Source: an uncultured Clostridium sp.
GTDB lineage: Bacteria > Bacillota > Clostridia > Clostridiales > Clostridiaceae
Assembly (NCBI GenBank): GCA_900539375.1
Contig: UQBY01000021.1
Coordinates: forward strand, 1-61,372
Length of the DNA stretch: 61,372 nucleotides
Direction: 5' to 3'
Shown here: piece after piece, positions 52,583 to 61,372 of the stretch
How the letters are laid out: each line of letters starts with the position of its first letter
How positions within the stretch are numbered: position 1 is the first letter of the stretch
The notes under the pieces: model-generated
Seen by the model: only the letters and a program-made list of their open reading frames with translations
What the model was told of the DNA's origin: nothing
Database searches by the model: none
Translations under genes and position numbers: made by a program

Positions 52583-54364
52583 ATGAGTAAAAAAGTTGAA
52601 CCCTATTTAATGTCAGTTCTTTCAAGCCGTCTTTATAGTATTGGACTTGAAATGACTAATACTTTAATGAGAACAGCAAGATCACAATTAATGAGTGTAT
52701 GTCACGATTTATCAACAGCAATATGTGATAGAAATGGTAAAGTAATTGCATTAGCAGAAAGTATTCCTGTACATTGTGCAAATATGGGACTGACTGTTAG
52801 TCCATGTTTTGAGCATCCAGAGGGAATTAAAAAAGGAGATTTATTTTTAAATAATTCTCCATATCATGGAAATACACATCATGCAGATTATACATATATT
52901 GCTCCAGTGTTTCATGATGGAGAGTTAATGTTCTTTGCAGTAACTAAAGGGCATCAAGCAGATATTGGTAACACAATTCCAAGTACCTATGTGCCAGCAG
53001 CAAAAGATATGTTTGATGAAGGTGCAATTGATTGGCCATGTATCAAAATTCAAAAAGACTATAAAGATGTTGCAGATATTATTAAAATTGCTATGATGAG
53101 AAATCGTGTTCCAGATATGTGGTATGGTGATTATCTAGCATGTGTTGGCTCTTCAAGAGTAGGTGAGAAACGTTTAGAAGAATTATGTAAAGAATATGGC
53201 AATGATATTATTAAAGATTTCTGTGAAGCATATCAAGACTATGGTGCAAAAAGAATGAAAGAAGAATTAAAGACTCTTCCAAAGGGTCATTATGAATATG
53301 ATATTAAGGCTGATGCTATAGAGGGTGTTATTCCAGAGGTTAATATTCACATAATATGTGATACAAAACCAGAAGAAGGATGTATCGAATTTGATTTAAC
53401 AAAGAATGTGGATTCACTTCCTTGTGGTTTAAATATGTGTGAAGCAACAACTCTTGCCAGTGTAGTAACAGGTGTACTAAATAGAATGCCTTGTGATATA
53501 CCTTGTAATGATGGTGCAATGAGTCGTATCAAGGTTAAAATGAGGGAAGGTTGTATAGTTGGAAAAGCTAAAAAACCATATTCATCATCTATGGCTACAA
53601 CTAATTTGGCAGATCGTGTGATTTCTGGGGTACAAGCACTTATGAATCAAATTACTAGTGAAAAGGGTATGGCAGAAGGTGGTGCTACACAATGCCCAGC
53701 TGTTGCAGTAGTGTCAGGCGTAGACTGGAGAAAAAATAATGAACCTTATGTTAATCAAATATTTTGTGGAATGACTGGAGGACCAGCAGTTAATGGATAT
53801 GATGGATGGATTACTTATCAATATCCTGTTACTGGAGGTGCTATGAACTGGAATTCAACAGAAGTATTAGAACAACAATATCCTTTTAAAGTTATATCAG
53901 AAGAGATTTTAGAAAACTCTGTAGGAGCAGGAAAATATGATTCAGCTCCATCTTGTAAGTTTGTTATGACAGCAAGAAAAGATCCTGTTGTTTGTGCATA
54001 TTCTTGTGATGGTATTGATAATCCACCAAGAGGAGCAGAAGGTGGCTTAGATGGACATAAGGCAGCTGCATGGAAATATAAAATTGAGGAAGGGGAAACT
54101 TCAAGAGAAGAATTACCAGCTTTTGCTGAACCTGCAATTTCAGTTGGAGAAGCTATAGTATCAGAAAGTTCTAGTGGTGGTGGGTATGGAGATCCTTTAG
54201 AAAGAGATCCAGAATTAGTATGTCATAGAGTTCGTGAAGGATGGATTAGTAAGGAATTTGCTAAGAATGTCTATGGAGTTATAGTGAATGATTCTAAAGA
54301 AAAATATTGTTCTGATGTGGAAGCTACAAAATCTTTAAGAGAAAAGATGAAAAATTTAAGATAA
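52583..54364 (+). CDS. hyuB: Hydantoinase B / 5-oxoprolinase-type subunit
   Basis: 593 residues from ATG 52583 (AGGAG 8 bases upstream; the ATG at 52565 precedes that site). Seen: MRTARSQLMSVCHDLSTAICDRNG, LNNSPYHGNTHHADYT, GHQADIGNTIPSTY, and the C-terminal SSGGGYGDPLERDPELVCHRVREGWIS, all typical of the HyuB/oxoprolinase beta half. With HyuA it forms an ATP-dependent enzyme that opens hydantoin, 5-oxoproline or related cyclic amides, or carboxylates ketones; the substrate is not readable. Several CGT arginine codons, rare elsewhere in the window, suggest acquired DNA. Confidence 0.93.
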   Translation: MSKKVEPYLMSVLSSRLYSIGLEMTNTLMRTARSQLMSVCHDLSTAICDRNGKVIALAESIPVHCANMGLTVSPCFEHPEGIKKGDLFLNNSPYHGNTHHADYTYIAPVFHDGELMFFAVTKGHQADIGNTIPSTYVPAAKDMFDEGAIDWPCIKIQKDYKDVADIIKIAMMRNRVPDMWYGDYLACVGSSRVGEKRLEELCKEYGNDIIKDFCEAYQDYGAKRMKEELKTLPKGHYEYDIKADAIEGVIPEVNIHIICDTKPEEGCIEFDLTKNVDSLPCGLNMCEATTLASVVTGVLNRMPCDIPCNDGAMSRIKVKMREGCIVGKAKKPYSSSMATTNLADRVISGVQALMNQITSEKGMAEGGATQCPAVAVVSGVDWRKNNEPYVNQIFCGMTGGPAVNGYDGWITYQYPVTGGAMNWNSTEVLEQQYPFKVISEEILENSVGAGKYDSAPSCKFVMTARKDPVVCAYSCDGIDNPPRGAEGGLDGHKAAAWKYKIEEGETSREELPAFAEPAISVGEAIVSESSSGGGYGDPLERDPELVCHRVREGWISKEFAKNVYGVIVNDSKEKYCSDVEATKSLREKMKNLR

Positions 54365-54382
54365 AATAAGGAGGTAAAAGAT

Positions 54383-56509
54383 ATGTCAAAGTATGTTTGC
54401 GTAGATGTTGGCGGCACTTTTACAGATGCTGCAGTATTAGATGAAAACGGAGAGGTTAATGTATTTAAATCACCAACTACACCTCATGATTGGACAGAAG
54501 GAATTCTTGGTGCTTTAAAGGTGGCAGCTGAACACTATAATCAAGATTTTGAAGAATTTCTTAAAGATATTAGTGTTGAAAATGGTGGCTTGTTTACACA
54601 TGGTTCAACTATCTCAACTAATGCAATTGTTGAAAAGAGATGTGGTAAAATTGGAGTTATTTGTACTGAGGGCTTCAGAGATGTATTTCTATTTAGAGAA
54701 GGACCAAATAAAAACCCATTTGATATGTTCTTAGATTATCCAGAACCATTTGTACCTCGTTATCTTACACTTCCAGTAAAGGAACGTATAAATTCTGAAG
54801 GAGGAATAGACACACCTTTGTGTGAAGAGGATGTGATAAAACAAACTTTAAAGTTAAAAGAGTATGGAGTTGAAGCAATTTGTATCTGTTTCTTATGGTC
54901 AACTGCTAATCCTATGCATGAAAAACGTGCTGCAGAGATTGTAAAAGAAGTATGGCCAGAAGTTACTGTCGTAACTAGTTGTGAAGTAAATCCTAGCAGT
55001 CGTGAGTATAGAAGGTGGGTATCAGCAGCAATGGATGCTTCTTTAAGAAAGCTTATTTCTACTTATGCAAATAATTTAAACAAAAGATTAAATAAAGAAG
55101 GTTTTATTGGAAAAGTTGGAATGCTTAATTCTGCTGGAGGCGTTATGAGTACAGCAGAGATTGTAGAAAGACCATTATATTCAGTAGATTCAGGTCCATC
55201 TATGGCTCCAGTTTCTGGAAGAAAATATGCTATAAGTGATTTAAATGAAAAAAATGCAGTAGTTTTGGACATGGGAGGAACAACCTTTGATGTTAGTTGT
55301 GTAATTAATGGTAATATTTCTGTATCTAAGGAAGCTATTATTGGTGATGAAATCCCTGGTATCTCTAGAGTAAATGTACATAGCATTGGTGCTGGAGGTG
55401 GAAGTATTGCATGGGTAGATAATGGTGGTATGGTTCGTGTTGGACCTAGAAGTGCTGGCTCAGTTCCAGGCCCTGCATGTTACAATCGTGGAGGTACATT
55501 ACCAACTGTAACAGATGCTAACTGTGTCCTTGGATATCTTAATCCAGAATTCTTTAATAATGGACGTATGAAATTGTATCCGGAACTTGCTAAGGTAGCT
55601 ATTAAGGAACATGTAGCAGATCCGCTTGGAATTAGTGTAATGGAAGCAGCATATTCTATATGGGCAACAGTAAATGTAAATATGATTGCAGCAATTAAAG
55701 ATATTACTATTTGGCAAGGTATTGACCCAAGAAGTTATGCTATGATTTCAGGAGGAGGTGCTTGTGGACTTCATGCTATTGCACTTGCAGAAGGGCTTGA
55801 AATGGATAGACTTCTTATTCCAAGAACAGCAGGAGGTTTGAGTGCAGTAGGAGGAATATTTTCTGATATTATTTCAGAGTATAATGGAAGCTTATATACA
55901 TTAACAAACAACTTTAACTATGAAGGAACTAATAAGCTTATTCATGATTTAGTAAACAAAGCCAAAGAATTCTTTAAAAGAAACAATATTGCAAAAGAAT
56001 ATCAAAAGATTGAAGTTTATATGGAAGCACATTATCCATTTCAAGTATATGAATTGTCAGTTGATATAACTGATTTTCTTGATGAAAATTATAATGTTGT
56101 TGAAGAAAGTATTAAAAAGATGGAAGATGCATTTCACGCAGAACATGAGAGAACTTTCTCTGTGAAGGATGATACGTATATAGAATGTGTTTATTGGAGA
56201 GTAAAAGCAATTGGTAAGCATGAGCGTGAAGCTGTAATTCCAGAACAAAAAATAAACAAGGGAGATCTTGCATATGAGAAAGTTAAAAATTATGGGACTA
56301 GAAAAGTATACTTTAAGGAATTCAATGATATAAAGGCAACACCTGTATTTAAAGGTGAGAACTTAGTATATGGAGATGTAGTTCATGGACCTGCTATTAT
56401 TGAAGAGCCAACTACTACTGTGGTTATAATTCCTGGATATTGTGCAAGAATTACTAAGTTCAATAACTATTGTATTGAAAAGGAAAAGTATATCAAAAAT
56501 AGCTATTAA
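54383..56509 (+). CDS. hyuA: Hydantoinase A / 5-oxoprolinase-type ATP-binding subunit
   Basis: 708 residues. Seen: phosphate loop CVDVGGTFTDAAVLDENG, HGSTISTNAIVEKRCGKIGV, EGFRDVFLFREGPN, NSAGGVMSTAEI, VVLDMGGTTFDVSCVI, SIGAGGGSIAWVDNGG and PGPACYNRGG, the complete HyuA actin-like ATPase series. The C-terminal region holds the usual beta domain ending in PAIIEEPTTTVVI. It starts 18 bases after hyuB with AAGGAGG. It shares CGT codon use with hyuB. The operon ends in a terminator at 56586; no transporter gene is linked. Confidence 0.94.
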   Translation: MSKYVCVDVGGTFTDAAVLDENGEVNVFKSPTTPHDWTEGILGALKVAAEHYNQDFEEFLKDISVENGGLFTHGSTISTNAIVEKRCGKIGVICTEGFRDVFLFREGPNKNPFDMFLDYPEPFVPRYLTLPVKERINSEGGIDTPLCEEDVIKQTLKLKEYGVEAICICFLWSTANPMHEKRAAEIVKEVWPEVTVVTSCEVNPSSREYRRWVSAAMDASLRKLISTYANNLNKRLNKEGFIGKVGMLNSAGGVMSTAEIVERPLYSVDSGPSMAPVSGRKYAISDLNEKNAVVLDMGGTTFDVSCVINGNISVSKEAIIGDEIPGISRVNVHSIGAGGGSIAWVDNGGMVRVGPRSAGSVPGPACYNRGGTLPTVTDANCVLGYLNPEFFNNGRMKLYPELAKVAIKEHVADPLGISVMEAAYSIWATVNVNMIAAIKDITIWQGIDPRSYAMISGGGACGLHAIALAEGLEMDRLLIPRTAGGLSAVGGIFSDIISEYNGSLYTLTNNFNYEGTNKLIHDLVNKAKEFFKRNNIAKEYQKIEVYMEAHYPFQVYELSVDITDFLDENYNVVEESIKKMEDAFHAEHERTFSVKDDTYIECVYWRVKAIGKHEREAVIPEQKINKGDLAYEKVKNYGTRKVYFKEFNDIKATPVFKGENLVYGDVVHGPAIIEEPTTTVVIIPGYCARITKFNNYCIEKEKYIKNSY

Positions 56510-56585
56510 ATAATAAGAAAATAATTATTATAATATTTTCTAATACATTAGAAATATTAATTTTTAATTAAAAACTTTAAAAGAT

Positions 56586-56619
56586 AAGCACTAACCTTTA
56601 ATGGGAGGTGCTTTTTTTT
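56586..56619 (+). terminator. Terminator of hyuBA
   Basis: AAGCAC (56586-56591) pairs with GTGCTT (56608-56613), followed by a T run. A second AT-rich hairpin lies at about 56533-56560. Confidence 0.8.
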
Positions 56620-56649
56620 ATGATATAATTAAGGGGGAGGGTTTTTGTT

Positions 56650-57342
56650 ATGAAAGAGAATTTAGAGAAAAAACAAGAAAAGGAAGATAGAAAAAAGAAA
56701 ATTCAAAAGTTAAATGAGCCTCCAAAGCTAACTAATTTAGAAGAAGTTGGAAATGCTGTAACTCATGGAATAGGTGCTCTTCTTGCAATAGCAGGAATGG
56801 TGTTGCTTTTGGTTAAATCAGATACAGGTCTTAAGGTAATGGCATCTTGTTTTTATGGAATAAGTTTATTTTTTCTTATGTTAATGAGTTGTCTTTATCA
56901 TGCTTTTAAAAGTGGTTCTACAGTAAAAAGATTATGGAGAAGGTTTGATTATTCCTCTATTTATTTGTTAATAGGAGGAACTTTTGCTCCTTTATGTCTT
57001 GTTTATTGGGGGAATACTTTAGGTATTGTACTTTTTTGTATTGATTGGTTTTTGATTATTTTAGGTATTACAATAATAGGTGTATTTGGTCCTGGAAGAT
57101 TTAGTTGGATTCATTTTTCTTTATATTTTATAATAGGCTGGGTTGGTGGAATTTTATTTATACCAGACTTTATTAGAAATAATATGAACTTATTTTGGAT
57201 GATATTAATAGGTGGAGTTATTTATACAATAGGAATGATTCCCTTTGCTAGAAATAAAAAATATGACCATTTTAAATGGCACTTTTTTGTTTTAGGAGGG
57301 GCTATTTTACACTGGTTTGGAATTTATTTATATATTTATTAA
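56650..57342 (+). CDS. Hemolysin III / PAQR-family membrane protein (YqfA-like)
   Basis: 230 residues, seven hydrophobic segments after a charged Lys/Glu-rich N-terminus. Seen: EEVGNAVTHGIGALLAIAG, the SCLYHAF motif with conserved His, RRFDYSSIYLLIGGTFAPL, and C-terminal HFKWHFFVLGGAILHW with the paired His residues expected to bind zinc. Despite the hemolysin name, most bacterial members act in membrane lipid homeostasis. Monocistronic, with GGGGGAGG before the ATG. Confidence 0.93.
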   Translation: MKENLEKKQEKEDRKKKIQKLNEPPKLTNLEEVGNAVTHGIGALLAIAGMVLLLVKSDTGLKVMASCFYGISLFFLMLMSCLYHAFKSGSTVKRLWRRFDYSSIYLLIGGTFAPLCLVYWGNTLGIVLFCIDWFLIILGITIIGVFGPGRFSWIHFSLYFIIGWVGGILFIPDFIRNNMNLFWMILIGGVIYTIGMIPFARNKKYDHFKWHFFVLGGAILHWFGIYLYIY

Positions 57343-57431
57343 AATAAGAACAAATTAAGCATAATTTAAATAAAATGTAGTATATTAAAGGTAATTATCT
57401 TTAGTAAATTATATTGAAGTAGGGGATAGAT

Positions 57432-57890
57432 ATGCTTATTTCATATAATTCAATTATGCTTAATGTAAAAAGAGGGGCTTATAAATATCTTGGAGAAGGT
57501 TCTAGTAGAAAGGTTTATGATTTAAACAATGGTTATGTTGTAAAGATAGCAAAAAATATGGCTGGTGTTGAGCAAAATCGAATAGAATATAAAATTTCAG
57601 AAGAGGATAATTCTGAAATTCTAGCAAGAGTTGTACAAGCTTCTAAAAGATACAATTTTATAATAATGAGAAAAGCTAAAAAAGTAAGAAATATTTATGA
57701 TATATGGGATTATTTTAATGTAAAAAACAGGATGGAATTTTTTAATTTACCTGAGTTAAAAAAATTAAAATCTAACTATAACCTTTTGTTAAATGATTTA
57801 AATAAAAAAAGTAGTTGGGGAATAATTGATGGAAAGCCAGTAATTATTGATTATGGATTTACAAAAAGAATAAAAGAAAGGTATTACTAA
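57432..57890 (+). CDS. Small protein-kinase-like protein
   Basis: 152 residues. Seen: a glycine-rich loop LGEGSSRKVYDL, the beta-3 lysine in YVVKIAKN, a linker-type FIIMRKAKKVRNIYD, and a compact C-lobe with LNDLNKKSSWGIIDGKPVIIDYGFTK, where IDYG stands in for DFG. The HRD motif is reduced to LNDLN. The C-lobe is far shorter than in Hanks kinases (about 250 residues), so it may be a minimal kinase or a pseudokinase. Located 60 bases before the SWIM-SNF2 gene, possibly co-transcribed. Confidence 0.75.
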   Translation: MLISYNSIMLNVKRGAYKYLGEGSSRKVYDLNNGYVVKIAKNMAGVEQNRIEYKISEEDNSEILARVVQASKRYNFIIMRKAKKVRNIYDIWDYFNVKNRMEFFNLPELKKLKSNYNLLLNDLNKKSSWGIIDGKPVIIDYGFTKRIKERYY

Positions 57891-57950
57891 TGAACTTTTT
57901 AGGGTTAGTTTAAAAAACTAGCTCTTATTTATTTTAGGAGGTGATTTTTT

Positions 57951-60860
57951 TTGGATTTTAAATTGTTAAATAATATTGTCCTTAAAAATAAAACATCTTT
58001 AAGTTATAGAAATGGAGAAAAACTTTTTCAAGATAAATGTGTAAAAAATATAGATATAAGAAAGATAGGAAAAAATACTATAATATATGGCATTGTACAG
58101 GATAAAGTAAGGCTTATAAGCACTAATATAAAATTAGGGGAAAGTGGTAAAGTTCAATTAAAGTGTAATTGTGAATTAAATAAAGAGGCTAGAGTTTCTG
58201 GAAATCAGTTTGCTTGTAAACATATAGTAGCTACTACTTTAAAAGTGTTAGAGAATTTAGGAATAGATAGGGAAGATTCTAAAAAAGAAAGGGTAAGTTT
58301 AGAAGTTACTATTGAAAAAAGTTTTGAAGATATTAATAGCTTTAATATATTTTTATATTTAAAAAAGGCTAATAGAATAAAAATATCAAATATCTCAGAA
58401 TTAGAATTTAATGTTTTTTCTAAAAAAGGAGCTTATTTTCTAAAGAATATAGATTATAGTAAAGAGGAAATAGAACTTTTAAAAAAGTTAAGAAAAGTTA
58501 ATTTTATAATTAATAAAAATGAGTTAAGGGGATTTTTATTAAAATTTAAAAATATTCCTATCTATTTAAGAATGGATTCTGTAGAGTATAATGGACAAAA
58601 TACATATAAAAAACTTCCATTAAAATTTACATTAAAAACTGAAAATAACAAAATAAAACTTCAAACTTTAAAGAATAAAGCAAAAGCTTTAGATGATAAT
58701 GGAACTGTATTTATATATGATAGAAAAGTTTATACGCCTCCTATGAATCAATGTGAATATTACTTTCCTATTTATAAAAAGCTAAGTGAAAAATCTTATG
58801 TATATATTAAAAAAGAAATTTTAGAGAATATGGTTAAAATACTTTCTTTTATTGGTGATTTAACAATAAATGATGATGTTAAAAACATTTTAGCAGAAAG
58901 AACTTCTATAATTTTAAGTTTTTATAAAAAGAATGAAAATATATATTGTAAATTTAAAGTAAAAGAATATTTAATGAAATCTGAAAAGGTAAAAACTATT
59001 GAAGAAATATTATTTTCACATAAGTTTACTAAAAATAATGAAGAATATTTATTTTTAGGAGATAATGAAGAGTTATTTAATTTATTAAAATCTAAAATAG
59101 AAAGATATTGCAAAATAGAAACTACAAAAGAACTTTATAAATTCAAGCTTTTATCAGTAAATGATATTAAAGGAAGTATTAGCACTTTAGAAAACAGAGT
59201 ATTATTTAATTTAAATAATGAAGAAATTGAAAAAGAATTTATAAATTGTATTGAAAGCTTTAAAAATGGGGATAATTTTTATAGATTTAATAACTATAAT
59301 TTTATAGATTTTTCTGATAAAAAAATAAAAAGTTATATGAACTTTTTAAACTTTATTCACTTTAATGGAAAAGATACTATAATACCTAAAGGGTATGAAG
59401 AATTATTTTTAGAAGAAAAGGAAAATATAAATTTTATAGAAATATTAAAAAATCATAAAAATAATGTAAAAGTATCTCAACCTAAAGAGTTAAATGCTGT
59501 ACTTAAAGATTATCAATTGAAAGGTTTAGAGTGGATGGAAAATAAGAAAAAAGATAAGCTTTTTGGGATACTTGCAGATGAAATGGGACTTGGAAAAACT
59601 ATTCAAGCAATAAGCTTTTTACTTCTTAATAAAGGTGAAAAATCTATGGTTATAACTGAAACTTCATTAGTTTATAATTGGTTAGAGGAATTTAAAAAGT
59701 TTGCCCCTTCTTTAAAAGTTGCCTTTATTCATGGCAATAAAGAAAAGAGAATAAATATTTTAAAAGATATTTTAGAGTATGATGTTGTTTTAACTTCCTA
59801 TAGTACATTAAATATGGATTTAGAATATTATGATTCTATAATATTTGATAATTTAATAATAGATGAAGGACAAAATATAAAAAATTCAAAATCTAAAGTG
59901 GCAAAAAATGTTAAAACAATAAAAAGTGAAACAAGATTTGCCCTAACAGGTACTCCAATAGAAAATAACTTAATGGAACTTTGGAGCATTTTTGATTTTT
60001 TAAAGCCAGGATATTTATTTTCAGAAAAAGAATTTAAGGAAAAACTTAAAAAGATAGAAGATGATGAATTTAAATATTTAAAGCTTATTATAAAGCCCTT
60101 TATTTTAAGAAGAACCAAAAAAGAAGTATTAACAGAACTTCCAAATAAAAATCAATGGACATATTATGTTTCAATGACAGAAAAGCAAAAAGAATATTAT
60201 AAATTAAACTTAGAATCTATTAAAAAGAAAGCTAAAGAAGAAAATAATTTTATATCTGTCTTATCGTTTCTTACAAAACTAAGACAAATAGCCTTAGACC
60301 CTTCAATAGTTGATGAAAGTTATAAGGGAGGAAGTGGAAAGGTTAATGCTATACTTAAATTAATAGAAAGTTCTTTAAAAGAAAATAAAAAAACCTTAAT
60401 TTTTTCTCAATTTACTACTGTATTAAGTAAATTAAAGGATAAACTTGAACCTTTAAATATAAAATATTATTACTTAGATGGTTCAACTAAAGCAGAGGAA
60501 AGGGTTAGACTTTGTGAAGAGTTTAATAATTCTCTAGATGTAAAAATATTTCTTATTTCATTAAAGGCAGGAGGTACAGGATTAAATTTAACTTCTGCAG
60601 AAAGGGTTATTCATTTTGACCCTTGGTGGAATCCTGCTGTAGAAAATCAAGCAACAGATAGAGCCCATAGAATAGGTCAAAAAAATGAAGTTGAAGTAAT
60701 TAAAATAATTTCAAAAGATACAATAGAAGAAAATATGATGAAATTAAAAGAAGAAAAAAATAGAATAATTTCTTCAGTATTATCTGAAGATAATCCACAG
60801 GATTTTAAAGGAAGCTTTTTAAGCAAAAAAGAAATAAAATATTTATTAGAATTTAAATAG
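57951..60860 (+). CDS. SWIM zinc-finger SNF2-family helicase
   Basis: 969 residues from TTG 57951, chosen because AGGAGGTGAT is 8 bases upstream. Seen: a SWIM finger CxC-x14-CxH (Cys72, Cys74, Cys89, His91), a middle region of about 400 residues resembling the bacterial SNF2-associated domain, then the SNF2 motor. Motor motifs: ADEMGLGKTIQA (I), IIDEGQNIKN (II, DEGQ), LTGTPIENN (III), FSQFTTVLSKL (IV), LKAGGTGLNLT (V) and DRAHRIGQ (VI). It is a double-stranded-DNA translocase, perhaps remodelling nucleoprotein or removing RNA polymerase. No nuclease or methylase is adjacent, so there is no sign of a defence island. Confidence 0.94.
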   Translation: MDFKLLNNIVLKNKTSLSYRNGEKLFQDKCVKNIDIRKIGKNTIIYGIVQDKVRLISTNIKLGESGKVQLKCNCELNKEARVSGNQFACKHIVATTLKVLENLGIDREDSKKERVSLEVTIEKSFEDINSFNIFLYLKKANRIKISNISELEFNVFSKKGAYFLKNIDYSKEEIELLKKLRKVNFIINKNELRGFLLKFKNIPIYLRMDSVEYNGQNTYKKLPLKFTLKTENNKIKLQTLKNKAKALDDNGTVFIYDRKVYTPPMNQCEYYFPIYKKLSEKSYVYIKKEILENMVKILSFIGDLTINDDVKNILAERTSIILSFYKKNENIYCKFKVKEYLMKSEKVKTIEEILFSHKFTKNNEEYLFLGDNEELFNLLKSKIERYCKIETTKELYKFKLLSVNDIKGSISTLENRVLFNLNNEEIEKEFINCIESFKNGDNFYRFNNYNFIDFSDKKIKSYMNFLNFIHFNGKDTIIPKGYEELFLEEKENINFIEILKNHKNNVKVSQPKELNAVLKDYQLKGLEWMENKKKDKLFGILADEMGLGKTIQAISFLLLNKGEKSMVITETSLVYNWLEEFKKFAPSLKVAFIHGNKEKRINILKDILEYDVVLTSYSTLNMDLEYYDSIIFDNLIIDEGQNIKNSKSKVAKNVKTIKSETRFALTGTPIENNLMELWSIFDFLKPGYLFSEKEFKEKLKKIEDDEFKYLKLIIKPFILRRTKKEVLTELPNKNQWTYYVSMTEKQKEYYKLNLESIKKKAKEENNFISVLSFLTKLRQIALDPSIVDESYKGGSGKVNAILKLIESSLKENKKTLIFSQFTTVLSKLKDKLEPLNIKYYYLDGSTKAEERVRLCEEFNNSLDVKIFLISLKAGGTGLNLTSAERVIHFDPWWNPAVENQATDRAHRIGQKNEVEVIKIISKDTIEENMMKLKEEKNRIISSVLSEDNPQDFKGSFLSKKEIKYLLEFK

Positions 60861-60880
60861 AAAATTTTTATATTTTGAAA

Positions 60881-60914
60881 AAAGAAGCTGCATGAAAATG
60901 CAGCCTTTTATTTT
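60881..60914. terminator. Terminator shared by the SNF2 and YmaF-like genes
   Basis: GCTGCAT (60887-60893) pairs with ATGCAGC (60898-60904) around a GAAA loop; A-rich and T-rich flanks allow both directions. It resembles the hairpin after the M6 protease gene. Confidence 0.8.
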
Positions 60915-61096
60915 AACATTGTTCTTGTTCTTATTTTGTGGACATGTGGCTTACCATATCTAATAGCTTCTCCTGTTACACCAGTAAATCTATGATTATG
61001 ACGGTCACGCCCTTCCTCTGCAAATTCTGTGCTACCTATAAATTTGTCTTTCTCTGTAATCATCTCTATTTGAGTTAGTTCTATTACAGTTTTCAT
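60908..61096 (-). CDS. YmaF-like small protein
   Basis: 62 residues. Seen: the pattern HNHRFTGVTGEAIRYGKPHVHKI, part of the YmaF family signature of spaced His residues (shown here across about residues 33-55). The function is unknown; His clusters suggest metal binding. The family is usually longer, with several repeats, so this is a single-unit version. The ribosome site is weak (GGTGAAAA about 20 bases upstream), which leaves the exact start uncertain. Leftward, converging on the SNF2 gene. Confidence 0.75.
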   Translation of the reverse strand: MKTVIELTQIEMITEKDKFIGSTEFAEEGRDRHNHRFTGVTGEAIRYGKPHVHKIRTRTMLK

Positions 61097-61208
61097 AATT
61101 ATTGTGCATAAATTTTTTCACCATTGTTACTTAAAGATAATTTATATTATGTTTAAAAATAAAAAAGTGTGAATTTATTATTTAATATTAAGTAAAAAAG
61201 TAATAAAA

Positions 61209-61235
61209 TATAATGTATAAAATAATACTAGGAGG
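61209..61235 (+). promoter_or_regulatory. Orphan -10 box and ribosome site with no gene
   Basis: TATAAT (61209-61214) and a perfect AGGAGG (61230-61235), yet the following codons stop within about ten residues in every frame with a nearby start. The 61097-61372 stretch holds no clear rightward gene; this may be the front of a lost gene. Confidence 0.35.
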
Positions 61236-61266
61236 CTTTGACCTGTTGCAATAAATTTACTAAAAC

Positions 61267-61372
61267 CTAATAAAATATATTTGTTTTAAATAGATTTCTT
61301 GCATAACAGATTACAAGTGTGATACTGCTTTTTCTAACTTTTTCAAAGGAAAAGCTGACTTTCCAAAATTTA
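61267..61372 (-). other. Possible 3' end of a leftward gene entering from the right edge
   Basis: Two minus-strand frames are open from the edge. One stops at 61267 (34 residues, including EKVRKSSITLVICYARN). The other stops at 61311 (19 residues ending KKLEKAVSHL). Neither can be judged without the sequence to the right. Confidence 0.25.

Noticed and set aside
56650..57342. Hemolysin III as a toxin
   Set aside because: The name is historical; sequence shows a PAQR-type membrane protein and nothing toxin-like around it.
57951..60860. SNF2 helicase as part of a phage-defence island
   Set aside because: No nuclease, methylase, phospholipase or other defence gene lies nearby; neighbours are hemolysin III, a kinase-like protein and YmaF.

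Overview
The window is very AT-rich. Third codon positions are nearly all A or T, and arginine is almost always AGA/AGG except in one block. Genes sit close together with strong AGGAGG-type ribosome sites. A spore-protein gene (SASP), a YtaF-type sporulation membrane protein, a clostridial type IV pilus locus with a PilM-PilN fusion, and clostridial-style hem genes together point to a spore-forming, anaerobic Clostridium sensu stricto, probably near the perfringens/baratii group. The species cannot be fixed from the sequence alone. I see no prophage, CRISPR array, rRNA or intact insertion sequence.

Layout. 1-905: 3' end of a secreted SH3-NlpC/P60 cell-wall hydrolase. 1173-2774 (minus): rimI-tsaB-tsaE, for tRNA t6A modification and ribosomal protein acetylation. 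2929-3004: tRNA-Trp. 3108-8876: a mix of single genes, namely a membrane protein, UspA, a nitronate monooxygenase/FabK-like flavoprotein behind a FabT-like palindrome, a cytoplasmic alpha-amylase, a SASP and a polysaccharide deacetylase. 9067-12925: a YhaO-YhaN type nuclease/ATPase pair. 13011-18795: a zinc/manganese-binding lipoprotein, a membrane-anchored MutS relative, a CBS protein, PspA and pyruvate kinase. 18936-23063: PepD dipeptidase and two tandem O-antigen-ligase-like membrane proteins. 23176-37979: type IV pilus locus (pilD, pilB, pilC, pilA, pilMN, pilO, three minor pilins, and a large DUF5057-like surface protein). 38070-39627: YtaF and a HAD phosphatase. 39846-49196: a siroheme sulfite/nitrite reductase-like protein, an M6 metalloprotease, then hemC-cobA/hemD-hemB-hemL with an orphan PotD-like lipoprotein and a 48-residue membrane peptide. 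49222-51354: a DUF3867-like protein and an ABC-F ATPase. 51497-56509: an iclR-hyuB-hyuA module whose codon use differs from its surroundings. 56650-61096: hemolysin III, a mini kinase-like protein, a SWIM-SNF2 helicase and a YmaF-like protein.

How the genes work together. The pilus locus is the largest coherent system. PilB (with a c-di-GMP-type MshEN domain), PilC and PilMNO form the assembly machine, PilD matures the pilins, PilA is the major subunit, and the minor pilins plus the DUF5057-like protein look like a tip/adhesin group. The two O-antigen-ligase-like proteins just upstream could decorate pilin or another surface polymer. The hem genes make uroporphyrinogen III and, through the CobA domain, precorrin-2, the route to siroheme and B12. 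The siroheme-type reductase a few genes upstream is a plausible consumer. The iclR-hyuBA module carries two matching dyads 75 bp apart, candidate operators for the IclR protein, plus a terminator-like leader.

All calls come from reading motifs and sequence by eye. No database search or folding program was run. Where an upstream in-frame codon would lengthen a gene, I chose the start with a properly spaced ribosome site and say so.
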